The position numbers and the translations under genes were made by a program. The notes beneath the pieces were generated by a model, which ran no database searches, was not told the DNA's origin, and saw nothing but the letters and a program-made list of their open reading frames with translations. From positions 1-35,679 of the forward strand of contig JACRFY010000099.1 of the NCBI GenBank assembly GCA_016212565.1: a stretch of DNA of 35,679 nucleotides. The letters run 5' to 3'. This stretch comes from Magnetospirillum sp. (GTDB lineage Bacteria > Pseudomonadota > Alphaproteobacteria > Rhodospirillales > Magnetospirillaceae). Of this stretch, positions 24,385-33,338 are shown one piece after another (within the stretch, counting starts at the first letter, position 1; every line of letters begins with the position of its first letter).

Positions 24385-25068
24385 CTACGCCGCCCCGCTC
24401 AGTCCTTGGCGGGAAAAGCTGCGGTTGGCGGCGATGGCCGCCTGGGTGCGGTTGTTGACCCCCAGCTTCTTCATGATCGACTTGACGTGCACCTTGACCG
24501 TTCCCTCCAACATGCCCAGCGAGCGGGCGATTTCCTTGTTGGAATAGCCGAGCGTCAGCAGTTTCAGCACCTGCGTTTCGCGCGGAGTCAACGAGCGGAA
24601 GTCGGGATTGAAATCCCCCGCTTCGTCGAGCGGCGAGGCGCCGGGCTCGAACTCCTGACCGCTGTCTTCGGTGGCCACCGCCTGGGCGGGCACGTAAAGC
24701 TCGCCCGACAGCACCAGGGGCAGGACGTGCTTGAGGATCTCGCCGTTCGACGATTTCAGCACGTAACCGCGCGCCCCGGCCTCGATGGCCGAGCGGATCG
24801 TCGCCCGCTGGCGCGAGCCGGAAACGATCACCACCGGAACCGGCGGCAGGGTCTCGATGAACTTCTTCAACTCGGCGATGCCGTTCAGGCCCGGCATCAT
24901 CAAGTCGAGCAGGATCAGGTCGAGGGTCGACGTCTCGTGGGCGATGCGCCGGGTTTCTTCCGCCGTGCTCGCCTGGAGGATGGTCACGTCCTTGCCGTAC
25001 AAACCTTCCAAGGCCAGGGCGATGCCATAGCGAAACAAGGCGTGGTCGTCGGCGATAAGTACTACCAT
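24385..25068 (-). CDS. LuxR/NarL-family response regulator
   Basis: REC 'VVLIADDHALFRYGI', 'LILLDLMMPGLNG'; HTH 'LTPRETQVLKLLTLGYSNKEIARSLGMLEGTVKVHVKSIMKKLGVNNRTQA'. Confidence 0.93.
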   Translation of the reverse strand: MVVLIADDHALFRYGIALALEGLYGKDVTILQASTAEETRRIAHETSTLDLILLDLMMPGLNGIAELKKFIETLPPVPVVIVSGSRQRATIRSAIEAGARGYVLKSSNGEILKHVLPLVLSGELYVPAQAVATEDSGQEFEPGASPLDEAGDFNPDFRSLTPRETQVLKLLTLGYSNKEIARSLGMLEGTVKVHVKSIMKKLGVNNRTQAAIAANRSFSRQGLSGAA

Positions 25069-25321
25069 GTTGGGTGCCTCTTGTACGGCGTGGGCCGCAA
25101 TGACTCAGTCTAGTGGAATCGGGGCTGGGGGATGGCTCATCTTTCGAGGGCTATCGCGTTCGTGGTATCGCGTTGGGCAACGGTGCCACTCTTGTGCGGG
25201 CCTCTTCTAGGGCGGAGAGGTATCCCGGTTCCACGGGTCGAGCGGTATTTAATTTACTTCCGGCTGGATTCAATCGCGCCCGGAGCGAAGGTACCTCCGC
25301 TGCCCCGTTTGCGCGGAAGGC

Positions 25322-26074
25322 CTACACCTCGGTGATAGCCGGAGCCGGCAGGGGAAGAGCCGAAATCCAGGCGATATCGGCCCGAAGCGGCAGATGATCG
25401 GAGGCGATGCGCGTCAGGGGGGTGGTGTAGACCATCAGGTGCCGCAATCCGTCGGACGGCGAGACCCAGAAGCGATCGAGCGGCAACAGCGGCAACCGCG
25501 ACGGAAAGGTACGCGCCATCCGCGACGGCCCGAAGCGGGCGTCGAGGCCCTTCAGCGCCCCGCGGGTCGGCTTCCACTCGTTGAAGTCGCCCATCACCAC
25601 CGTCGGCAGCCCGGTCTCGGCCTCCTCCAGGGCCACCAGCAGCCGGCGGACCTGGAGACGGCGCTCTCCGGCGTTGAGGCCGAGATGGGTCACCACCACC
25701 CGGATCGTGCCGTCGGGCCGTTCGATCTCGCAATCGATGGCCCCGCGGGGCTCGAAATGCCGCACCGACAGGTCGGTGCGGCGCACCGTGCGCACCGGCC
25801 AGCGCGACAGCAGGGCATTGCCGAACTTGCCCCGCCGCCCCTTGAGGTTGGGCCCGGCCACCGCGTGCATGGCCAGCTCGGCGGCGAAGTAGTCGAGCTG
25901 GGCACGGCCATCGACCAGCAGGCGCATGTCCACCTCCTGCAAGCCCACCACGTCGGCGGCCAGGCCGTCGAGCACCTGGGCGATCCGCTCGGGCACATAG
26001 CGGCCGTCGGTGCCGAAGCAGCGATGGATATTGTAGCTGGCCAGGGCCAGGGGGGAGCGGTTTCGCGTCGGCAC
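25322..26074 (-). CDS. Endonuclease/exonuclease/phosphatase (EEP) family protein
   Basis: 'ASYNIHRCFGTDGRYVPERIAQVL..VVGLQEVD', 'VVMGDFNEW', 'IASDHLPLRADI'; GTG start. Confidence 0.88.
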   Translation of the reverse strand: MPTRNRSPLALASYNIHRCFGTDGRYVPERIAQVLDGLAADVVGLQEVDMRLLVDGRAQLDYFAAELAMHAVAGPNLKGRRGKFGNALLSRWPVRTVRRTDLSVRHFEPRGAIDCEIERPDGTIRVVVTHLGLNAGERRLQVRRLLVALEEAETGLPTVVMGDFNEWKPTRGALKGLDARFGPSRMARTFPSRLPLLPLDRFWVSPSDGLRHLMVYTTPLTRIASDHLPLRADIAWISALPLPAPAITEV

Positions 26075-26080
26075 GCCGGC

Positions 26081-28246
26081 TTATTCCTTTTCGCTCGACC
26101 GCCCCCGTGGTTCCTGGGCCCGCCCCAGGCGGTTGACGATGCCGATCTGGGCGGCGATCGCCAGCAGGGTGGCGGCGCCGAGGACGGCAATGTTGACCAC
26201 CGAGGGCGTGGTTAGCACCGATGCCACCCGGTCGCCCACCACGCTGATGGCGAGGACCCCCGGCGCCATCCCCAAGAGGGTGCCCAAGGCGAAATCGCGG
26301 AACCGCACCAGCGACGCGCCGGCGACCAGATTGATCGCCGCGAACGGCGCCACCGGCATCAGCCGCAGCAGGACGATGGCGACCAGACCGTGGCGGGCCA
26401 GCGCCCGGTTGATCCGCCCCACCCGCCAGCCGGCCAGCCGGCGCACCCGCGCGCGCCCCAGCGCCCGGCCGCCGAGATAGAGCAGCGAGGCGCTGCCCAG
26501 CGCCCCCGCCAGGGCCTGCACCGCGCCGACCAACGGCCCCAGCAGGGCGCCGGCCGCCAAGGCCAGCAGCGCCACCGGCAGGCGCACCAGCCCGCCGACC
26601 AGGAACGCCGCGGTCAGGGCGACGGCGGTATCGAGGCGGCCGCGGGCCGCGGCCATCGCCTCCAGCCACGGCCAGGCCACCGCCCACGCCTCCGGCGGCG
26701 CCCATCGCCACGCCGCCGCCGCCAGCGAGATCCCCGCCAGCAGCGCCATCAGGGCGCGGACGCGCAGCTTGAGCGGACGGCGGGCGGGACCGGGCATGGC
26801 CTCGGCGATGTCCATCAGGGTCTCGACCGGTTCCTCGGGATCGGGCAGACCCGAGTCGGCAACCATCCGCATCACCGACGGCGGCTCGACGGCATCGAGC
26901 GGGACCAGGACGCGCGCCCCCCCCTGCCCGGCCAGGGCGGCGATGGCGGCATGGAGCCCCCCGTGGACCGCCTCGGCCGCCGCGACCGCATCCGCCCCCA
27001 CCCCCAGATGCTCGGCCATCAGCTCATGGCGCAGGCGACGGACGGCGGGGCCGTCCTCGACCAGCAGGTCGCATTCGGTGTCCAGGCCCATCGAGCGGTT
27101 GTTGAGGTTGGACGAGCCGATCCGCAGCCAGCGATCGTCGACCGCCATGAGCTTGGAGTGGACCTTGACCGCGACACCGCCGACGGTGGGAACGTAGATG
27201 CCGAAGCGCCCGCCGCAATCGGCATCGTGCAGCAGCCGCACCAGCCGCGCCCGCGCCACCCCCATGGTCGAGCGCTCCATCATCCCCATCGGTGCCCCGG
27301 GGCCGATCACCACCACTTCGGGACAATCGGCCGCGGCGAGACGGGCGGCCAGGGCCTCGGCGATCAGGCGCGAGGCGAAGTACTGGTTCTCGATGAACAG
27401 ATGGTGGCGGGCGGCGGCGATCAGCGCCAGGGTCTGGCGCTCGACCTCGCGCACCCCGGCGGCACCATCCCAGGGCGGGGCGGTGCGGGCGATGGCGACG
27501 TCGACGTTGCGCAGCAGCGGCGCCACGCCATCGGGCCACGGCGCCGGCCCATCCGGCGACGGCGGCCGCAGCGTCTCGCCGGTGGCGGCCCGCCAGCGCG
27601 CCCGGACCAGATCGCCCAGCGCCGCCGCCGCCGGGCCGGACACCATCGCCATCACGTCGTGAAAGGGCGGATAGGCGGGAAACGACGGGTCGCTGCGGCG
27701 CGGGTCGCCGGGCCGGTGCTCGCGGCTGTCCCAACGCTGGCTGGTGATGTCGAGGCCGCCGACGAAGGCCAGGGCATCGTCGACCACCACCACCTTCTGA
27801 TGATGCGACGCCCCCAGGGGATGATTGTCGTCGAGACGGAAATGCAGGCGCCGATGGGTCAGCCACTCCATCTTCAGCAGCCCGCCGAACTCGCGATTGA
27901 CGGCGTAGAGCAGGGTCGAATCCCAGATCAGGACCTGGGCCTCCAGCCCCGGCCGGCGGCGGACGGCGGCGTCGAGCAACTCGCCGATGGTCTCGGGCCA
28001 TCCCGGCAGCGCCGAACAGCCCCGCACCAGCCGGGTGCGGCTGTCGAACTCCCAGCCGAGGATCAGGATCGAGCGCGTTGCGGCGACGATGGCATCGCGG
28101 ACGGCGCGGAAGTAGGCCTCGCCATCGATCAGGACGGCGAAGCGGTCGGCGCGAACGCGCCGCCAACAGCTCATGCCGGGAACGCGAAGCGACGGAGCGG
28201 ACTCTGCCATGCCGGCAAACATGGCCGTCCGTCCGGCGGCCGCCAC
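26081..28246 (-). CDS. Phospholipase D/cardiolipin synthase-like protein fused to a VTT/DedA (SNARE-associated) membrane domain (internal start at 28174 possible)
   Basis: Two HKD motifs 'HQKVVVVD' and 'HSKLMAVD'; C-terminal multi-TM with 'RLMPVAPFAAINLVAGASLVRFRDFALGTLLGMAPG'. Confidence 0.88.
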   Translation of the reverse strand: MAAAGRTAMFAGMAESAPSLRVPGMSCWRRVRADRFAVLIDGEAYFRAVRDAIVAATRSILILGWEFDSRTRLVRGCSALPGWPETIGELLDAAVRRRPGLEAQVLIWDSTLLYAVNREFGGLLKMEWLTHRRLHFRLDDNHPLGASHHQKVVVVDDALAFVGGLDITSQRWDSREHRPGDPRRSDPSFPAYPPFHDVMAMVSGPAAAALGDLVRARWRAATGETLRPPSPDGPAPWPDGVAPLLRNVDVAIARTAPPWDGAAGVREVERQTLALIAAARHHLFIENQYFASRLIAEALAARLAAADCPEVVVIGPGAPMGMMERSTMGVARARLVRLLHDADCGGRFGIYVPTVGGVAVKVHSKLMAVDDRWLRIGSSNLNNRSMGLDTECDLLVEDGPAVRRLRHELMAEHLGVGADAVAAAEAVHGGLHAAIAALAGQGGARVLVPLDAVEPPSVMRMVADSGLPDPEEPVETLMDIAEAMPGPARRPLKLRVRALMALLAGISLAAAAWRWAPPEAWAVAWPWLEAMAAARGRLDTAVALTAAFLVGGLVRLPVALLALAAGALLGPLVGAVQALAGALGSASLLYLGGRALGRARVRRLAGWRVGRINRALARHGLVAIVLLRLMPVAPFAAINLVAGASLVRFRDFALGTLLGMAPGVLAISVVGDRVASVLTTPSVVNIAVLGAATLLAIAAQIGIVNRLGRAQEPRGRSSEKE

Positions 28247-28262
28247 TCCCCCATCCGAAGCG

Positions 28263-29033
28263 CTACCCCGCCAGGGCCGCTTCGGCCAGTTCCAGCACCA
28301 GATCGATCAATTCCGCCTCGGCCCCCAGCCCGGCGACGAGACGAACCCGGTGGCCGTGGCGGTCCACCGCCCCGGTCGCCCCGGGAGACAGGCCGAACAA
28401 CGGCGGGATATCCTCGCTGGCATGGGTGCCCCGGGCGACCAGCAGCGGCAGGGCGATCACCTCGCGGGCGGCAATCAGCTCCGGCCAGCGCGTCGCCCGC
28501 GGCTCCTGTTCGAGGAAACACACCGCCACCTCGGCGAAGCGGCTCTGCTGGGCGATGGCGTCGGCGATGCCCAGCGCGGTATCGCCGGAATGGGGGTCGC
28601 GGCTGGAACCGTGGGCGATCAGCAGCAGGGCGGCCCGGCGCGGGTCCAGGCCCACTCCCGCCGCCACCATCTCGGCGCGGCGGCAGAGGATGTCGGGCAG
28701 GCGCGGATGGGTGCCGGCGGCGGCGGTGTACAGCCAGGTGCGGCCGTGGATGCGGCTCACCGGACCGGACAGGCCCATCGCCTGCGGAATCAGGATGTCG
28801 GTGTAATAGCCCTTGCCGGCGAACACCGGCACCACCACCACCGTCGGGCAGCGGACCAGACGGCCGGCCAATTCGGGAAGCGGCGCCTGTTTCATGAAGG
28901 CGCAGGCGACCTCGTCGAAGATACCGCGGGCCCGGATGCCCTCGGCCAGGGCGAGGATCGGTGCCGCGGCCTCGGGGTGACGGGCCGAACCGTGGCCGAC
29001 CAGAATCAGCGCGATGGGCCCATGGACGGTCAT
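28263..29033 (-). CDS. cbiX: CbiX-family sirohydrochlorin chelatase (two-domain)
   Basis: 'ILVGHGSARHPEA' and 'LIAHGSSRDPHSG'; ATGA overlap with upstream cobA. Confidence 0.83.
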   Translation of the reverse strand: MTVHGPIALILVGHGSARHPEAAAPILALAEGIRARGIFDEVACAFMKQAPLPELAGRLVRCPTVVVVPVFAGKGYYTDILIPQAMGLSGPVSRIHGRTWLYTAAAGTHPRLPDILCRRAEMVAAGVGLDPRRAALLLIAHGSSRDPHSGDTALGIADAIAQQSRFAEVAVCFLEQEPRATRWPELIAAREVIALPLLVARGTHASEDIPPLFGLSPGATGAVDRHGHRVRLVAGLGAEAELIDLVLELAEAALAG

Positions 29034-29821
29034 GCGTCCGCCGAGGAGGCCGCGTCGGCCGCGCCATGGCAGAACCAGTCCAACTGCCCGGCCAGCGCCA
29101 CCACCCGGCCGATGACGATCAGGGTCGGCGCCTTGAGGTGCGCCTCGACGGCCAGGGCCGGCAGGGTGGTGAGGGTGCCGAGGACGCGGCGCTGGCGCGG
29201 CGTGGTCCCGTTCTCGATCGCCGCCGCCGGCGTGTCGGCGGGCAGCCCGGCGGCCATCAGCCGCGCGGCGATCTCCGGCAGGGTGGTCAGGCCCATGTAG
29301 AAGGCCAGCGTGGTGTCGGGATCGGCGAGCCGGTTCCAGTCGAGATCGAGCGGGCGGCCGTCGCGGGCATGGCCGGGGACGAACCGCACGCCCATCGCCA
29401 GCCCGCGGTGGGTGAGCGGAATGCCGGCATAGGTGGCGCAGCCCGAGGCCGAACTGATGCCCGGCACCACCTCGAAGGGGATGGCATGCTCGGCGAGATG
29501 GATCGCCTCTTCCGAGCCGCGGCCGAAGACGAAGGGATCGCCGCCCTTCAGCCGCACCACCCGCCGCCCCGAGCGGGCCAGCGACACCAGCAGGTCGTTG
29601 ATCTCGTCCTGGACCAGGGCATGGTGGGACAATTGCTTGCCGGCATAGATCCGCGACGTCCCGGCCGGGACCAGATCGAGGATCTCGGGGCTGACCAGCC
29701 GGTCGAACACCACCACGTCGGCCTCGCCCAGCAGCCGCAGCGCCTTGACCGTCAACAGCTCGGGATCGCCCGGCCCCGCCCCCACCAGGGCAACGCTGCC
29801 CGCCTTCATCCTTGTCTCCAT
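29030..29821 (-). CDS. cobA: Uroporphyrinogen-III C-methyltransferase
   Basis: 'VALVGAGPGDPELLTVKALRLLGEADVVVFDRLVSPEIL', 'RVVRLKGGDPFVFGRGSEE', 'VVPGISSA', 'YMGL'. Confidence 0.93.
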   Translation of the reverse strand: METRMKAGSVALVGAGPGDPELLTVKALRLLGEADVVVFDRLVSPEILDLVPAGTSRIYAGKQLSHHALVQDEINDLLVSLARSGRRVVRLKGGDPFVFGRGSEEAIHLAEHAIPFEVVPGISSASGCATYAGIPLTHRGLAMGVRFVPGHARDGRPLDLDWNRLADPDTTLAFYMGLTTLPEIAARLMAAGLPADTPAAAIENGTTPRQRRVLGTLTTLPALAVEAHLKAPTLIVIGRVVALAGQLDWFCHGAADAASSADA

Positions 29822-29944
29822 GCCCGATTTCTTATTATATCCATCTAATATACCCGCCGGCCGAACCGCCAGCGAAATCACCATTCCCTTCCAACCAGGA
29901 TACGCGTTCGCTATGGTGAGGCAACCATACCGTCGGTCTTTTTC

Positions 29945-30934
29945 GTGTCGTCGATGAGTCCATCCAGCCCACCGTCCCCGGCGCCCCATGCCCATCACCG
30001 CCGCCAGACGTTGCGGCGGATGGTGTGGCACGCCCTGGGCGGCGAAGGACACAACCACGCGGTGGTCAAGGCCATCGACGGCGTCCTGATCCTGCTGATC
30101 GTCCTCAACATCCTGGCGGTGATCCTCGAGTCGATGGAACACCTGGCGGTCGCCCACGGCCCGGTGTTCCATGCCTTCGACATCGCCTCGGTGGCGGTCT
30201 TCACCATCGAATACCTGTTGCGGCTGTGGACGGCGGTCGAGGAAGCGGAGCCGCGCTATCACCATCCCCTGTGGGGACGGCTGCGCTGGGCGGTGTCGCC
30301 GATGGCCATCGTCGACCTGATTTCGGTGCTGCCGTTCTATCTCGGCTACTTCCTCCAGTTCGACCTCCGCGCCATGCGGGTGCTGCGCGTCCTGCGGGTG
30401 CTCAAGCTGTCGCGCTACTCGATGGCCATCAGCGTCATGGTCTCGGTGGCCCGGCAGGAATCGCGCGCCATCGGCGCGGTGATGTTCGTGATGATGGTGG
30501 TGCTGGTCCTCACGTCCAGCCTGATGTTCCTGTTCGAGCACCGCGCCCAGCCCCACGTCTTCACCGACATTCCCACCGCCATGTGGTGGTCGGTGGTGAC
30601 GCTGACCACGCTCGGCTATGGCGACATGGTGCCGGTCACACCCTTGGGACGGATGCTCGGCGGCCTGACCGCCATCCTCGGCGTCGGCATGATCGCCCTG
30701 CCTGCCGGTGTGCTCGCCTCGGGTTTTTCCGAACAGATGCGCCAGCGCCGCGAGGAGTACCGCGAAGCGGTGGCCCGGGCGCTGGAGGACGGCCTCCTGA
30801 GCCGCACCGAACGCCGTCGGCTGGAGGAAACGCGGACCACACTGGGATTGTCGGAAGACGAGGCGATCCGCGTGCTGGAAGCCGCGGTCAACAAGCTCTG
30901 TCCCCATTGCGGACGCGCACCGCACGCCGAGTAG
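29945..30934 (+). CDS. Voltage-gated-type potassium/ion channel (GTG start, or ATG at 29954)
   Basis: S4-like 'DLRAMRVLRVLRVLKLSRYS', selectivity filter 'TLTTLGYGDMVPVTPLG', six-TM layout. Confidence 0.92.
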   Translation: MSSMSPSSPPSPAPHAHHRRQTLRRMVWHALGGEGHNHAVVKAIDGVLILLIVLNILAVILESMEHLAVAHGPVFHAFDIASVAVFTIEYLLRLWTAVEEAEPRYHHPLWGRLRWAVSPMAIVDLISVLPFYLGYFLQFDLRAMRVLRVLRVLKLSRYSMAISVMVSVARQESRAIGAVMFVMMVVLVLTSSLMFLFEHRAQPHVFTDIPTAMWWSVVTLTTLGYGDMVPVTPLGRMLGGLTAILGVGMIALPAGVLASGFSEQMRQRREEYREAVARALEDGLLSRTERRRLEETRTTLGLSEDEAIRVLEAAVNKLCPHCGRAPHAE

Positions 30935-30956
30935 CGGGAGATCGACGCGCCTGGCC

Positions 30957-32654
30957 TCAGCCGAATCCGGCGCGCTGCAACAGATGGTGGAAGTCGCGCA
31001 GCGCCTTCTGGGCCTTGACCGGATCGGGGATGCCGTCGATGAAGTGGGCATCGAAGTTGGGTTGGCGCAGCAGGTGGAGGATGCGCTCGCGGGCGCGGGA
31101 CAACGCCTTGCCCTCGGGCAGGATTCCCGCGGCACAGAACTGCAGCAGGCGGACGGCGCGGTCGCGCAGATGGCTGTCGGGATGGTCGAGCTTCTCGATC
31201 ACCTGTTCCTCGACCAGATAGCGCTCGACCACCGCATCGATGTGATCGGCGACCCGGGTCCGGACCTCGGCCGGGAACGGCGAGGACTTGACCGAGCGGT
31301 GGGCCAGCGTCGCCCGGGCCAGCTTGTCCTTGGGCGACAGGGTCCGGGCACACAGATCGCCGAGAATGCGGGCGTTGAAGACCAGATCGAACTGGGCGAC
31401 GATGTCGGCGGCGTGCTCCTTGGCGTAGTCGGTACGGGCCAATTCGCTGAGGTAGACGGCACCGGCGGCGCGGTCCGGCATCGCCCGCATCACCGCGATG
31501 ATGGCGGCGCGGCGCCCCGAGGCCCCGCCCTGCTCGACCATGCGGGTGTAGCGGGTGGTCAGGGCCTCGACGGTATCGGGACCGGAGAGGAAGCCGCCGG
31601 GCAGCAACAGCCGCTCGATCAGGCGGGCGTACTCGTCCAGTTCCTTGCTGTTGTCGTTGCGATTGAGCGGGTTGGGCGAGCGGATCTGGCGATGGACGCG
31701 GTCGATCAGGCAGGCGCGCGACACCGGCAGCTTGCCTTCCGAGAACAGCTTGTTGAGCATGTCCAGCGACTCGCCGGCCTCGCTCTTTTCGTGCGGCATG
31801 CAGCCGTCGGCGAGATCGACCATGCGGCGGATCGCCTGGCCGAGGCTCGGCTGCCAGCCCAGGATCTCCTGGACCACGTTGGCCCCCAGCACGTCGGCGA
31901 TCACCCCGTCGAGCATCGACAGGCAATGTGGGTCGCCCTCGGCCACCGCCAGCGTGCACAGCCGCTCCAGCTTGCCCAGCCAGTTGCGCACGTCGATCAG
32001 ATCGCGCGACAGCACCACCATGGCCAGGAAGTCGGGGTCCTCGGTGGCGGAAACGCCGGCGATGTCGGCGAGCACCGCCGAGAAGCAGCCGTTGATCTTG
32101 GGCAGGGCGATCGTCTCGGCCCGGCGCGCCCGGGTGGAGATCTGGTCGATGGTGCGGAACAGTTCGTCGCGGCGGGTGCGGGCATCCTTGCTCCCGTCGC
32201 GGGTCTGCAACCCGGCCACCCGGTCGACCGCCGACGGCACCAGGGTGTCCTTGTCCTGGACCCGCTTCAGTTCCTTGTAGGTGTGCATCAACTCGGTGGG
32301 GGTGATGTACACCTTCTCGAAATAGTTGCGCAGAATCCGGTTGACGGCGTTGCGGCCGTCGGGACTGTAGAAATCTTCGGGGGTCTCGCATTGGTCGGGA
32401 GCGCTGTCGATGGGCACGATGCGCACTTCGCCGTCGTCGCGGACGCTGCGGGTCTCCGAGAAGACCTCGTTTTCGACCATCCGCCCGTCCGAGCGGGTCC
32501 AGTTGCGCACAATCCGCGCACCCTCGCACTTCTTGTTGGCGAGGAACTTCTTGGCGATGACGCGCGCCTCTTGTTCGTCGCCGGCTACCGTTTCGGTAGA
32601 CCAACGGCCGTCGCGCATCACCTGGATTTCAAAGCTGGCGCGTTCTGCCGCCAT
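30957..32654 (-). CDS. Uncharacterised conserved-looking cytoplasmic protein (565 aa)
   Basis: Long ORF with normal composition; no TM or motif recognised; its own upstream intergenic region. Confidence 0.75.
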   Translation of the reverse strand: MAAERASFEIQVMRDGRWSTETVAGDEQEARVIAKKFLANKKCEGARIVRNWTRSDGRMVENEVFSETRSVRDDGEVRIVPIDSAPDQCETPEDFYSPDGRNAVNRILRNYFEKVYITPTELMHTYKELKRVQDKDTLVPSAVDRVAGLQTRDGSKDARTRRDELFRTIDQISTRARRAETIALPKINGCFSAVLADIAGVSATEDPDFLAMVVLSRDLIDVRNWLGKLERLCTLAVAEGDPHCLSMLDGVIADVLGANVVQEILGWQPSLGQAIRRMVDLADGCMPHEKSEAGESLDMLNKLFSEGKLPVSRACLIDRVHRQIRSPNPLNRNDNSKELDEYARLIERLLLPGGFLSGPDTVEALTTRYTRMVEQGGASGRRAAIIAVMRAMPDRAAGAVYLSELARTDYAKEHAADIVAQFDLVFNARILGDLCARTLSPKDKLARATLAHRSVKSSPFPAEVRTRVADHIDAVVERYLVEEQVIEKLDHPDSHLRDRAVRLLQFCAAGILPEGKALSRARERILHLLRQPNFDAHFIDGIPDPVKAQKALRDFHHLLQRAGFG

Positions 32655-32807
32655 CGTTTTGCCTGTACCACCTTCGCAGCCGAATCAGAAATACCGTCTC
32701 CGGCGTCTGGTTGTCACGGACTTCTTCCTTGTCCGCATCATTATCCGGGTTGCAGCCAATCCTGCGAAAGCCGACAATTCGCTCGGACAAGGGTGGAGGA
32801 TTCGGGG

Positions 32808-33173
32808 ATGACGGGAGCGTATCGGGTGACGTTTCTGCGACCGGGCGGCTGGACCCGTCTGGGCGGCGCCGGCGCGGTCGGCGTGATTTTCGCCACCCCG
32901 ATGCTGTGGGCGCTGGGCGGCTTCGGCGACGGCGACGATTCGGTGCAGCGGGCGATCATCTTCCTGCTGTCCGGCGTGTGGTTCTTCGTCGCCTTCGGCT
33001 ACATGGTCGGGTGGGCCCTGCGCGGCTTCATCGTCCGCCTCAAGGAGGCCGACGAGGACGAGGATGCTCCGCCCCATCGCCCCGGCGGGCCGGCTCATCT
33101 GCCGCCCCACCAGCCGTCGCATCCGCCGGCCCCGCACGCGCCCCCGCCGCCGCATCGTCCCCCGGGGCATTAG
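32808..33173 (+). CDS. Small two-TM membrane protein with His/Pro-rich C-terminal tail
   Basis: 'GAVGVIFATPMLWALGG', 'AIIFLLSGVWFFVAFGYMVGWAL', tail 'PPHRPGGPAHLPPHQPSHPPAPHAPPPPHRPPGH'. Confidence 0.65.
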   Translation: MTGAYRVTFLRPGGWTRLGGAGAVGVIFATPMLWALGGFGDGDDSVQRAIIFLLSGVWFFVAFGYMVGWALRGFIVRLKEADEDEDAPPHRPGGPAHLPPHQPSHPPAPHAPPPPHRPPGH

Positions 33174-33330
33174 GTTAGCCCCTCGCCGGGCGGGCGCGTC
33201 CCGCGCCCTTGGCCGCGGCCGCAATGGCCGCCAGGGCATTGGGTTCGCCCCTCGCCGGGCGGGCGCGTCCCGCGCCCTTGGCCGCGGCCGCAATGGCCGC
33301 CAGGGCATTGGGGTTCGCCCCTCGCCCCTT
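33164..33330. repeat. 69-bp tandem repeat (two copies plus partial third)
   Basis: 'ggcatt(a/g)ggtt(a/c)gcccctcgccgggcgggcgcgtcccgcgcccttggccgcggccgcaatggccgcca' repeated with ~69/70-bp period. Confidence 0.85.
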
Positions 33331-33338
33331 GCCACGGT

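Noticed and set aside
26390-28897. 835-aa plus-strand ORF
   Set aside because: Antisense to the PLD-VTT and cbiX genes; His/Arg/Gly-rich nonsense translation.
29822-29944. Cobalamin riboswitch upstream of cobA
   Set aside because: The interval is short and I see no B12-box-like sequence; not supported.
30984-33173. 729-aa plus-strand ORF as one gene
   Set aside because: Mostly antisense to the 565-aa gene; only the last 121 codons (from ATG 32808) look real.
33164-33330. CRISPR array or coding repeat protein (RPRARDAPARRGANPMPWRPL...)
   Set aside because: Only two to three abutting 69-bp units, no spacers; the repeat ORF is a by-product of an intergenic repeat.
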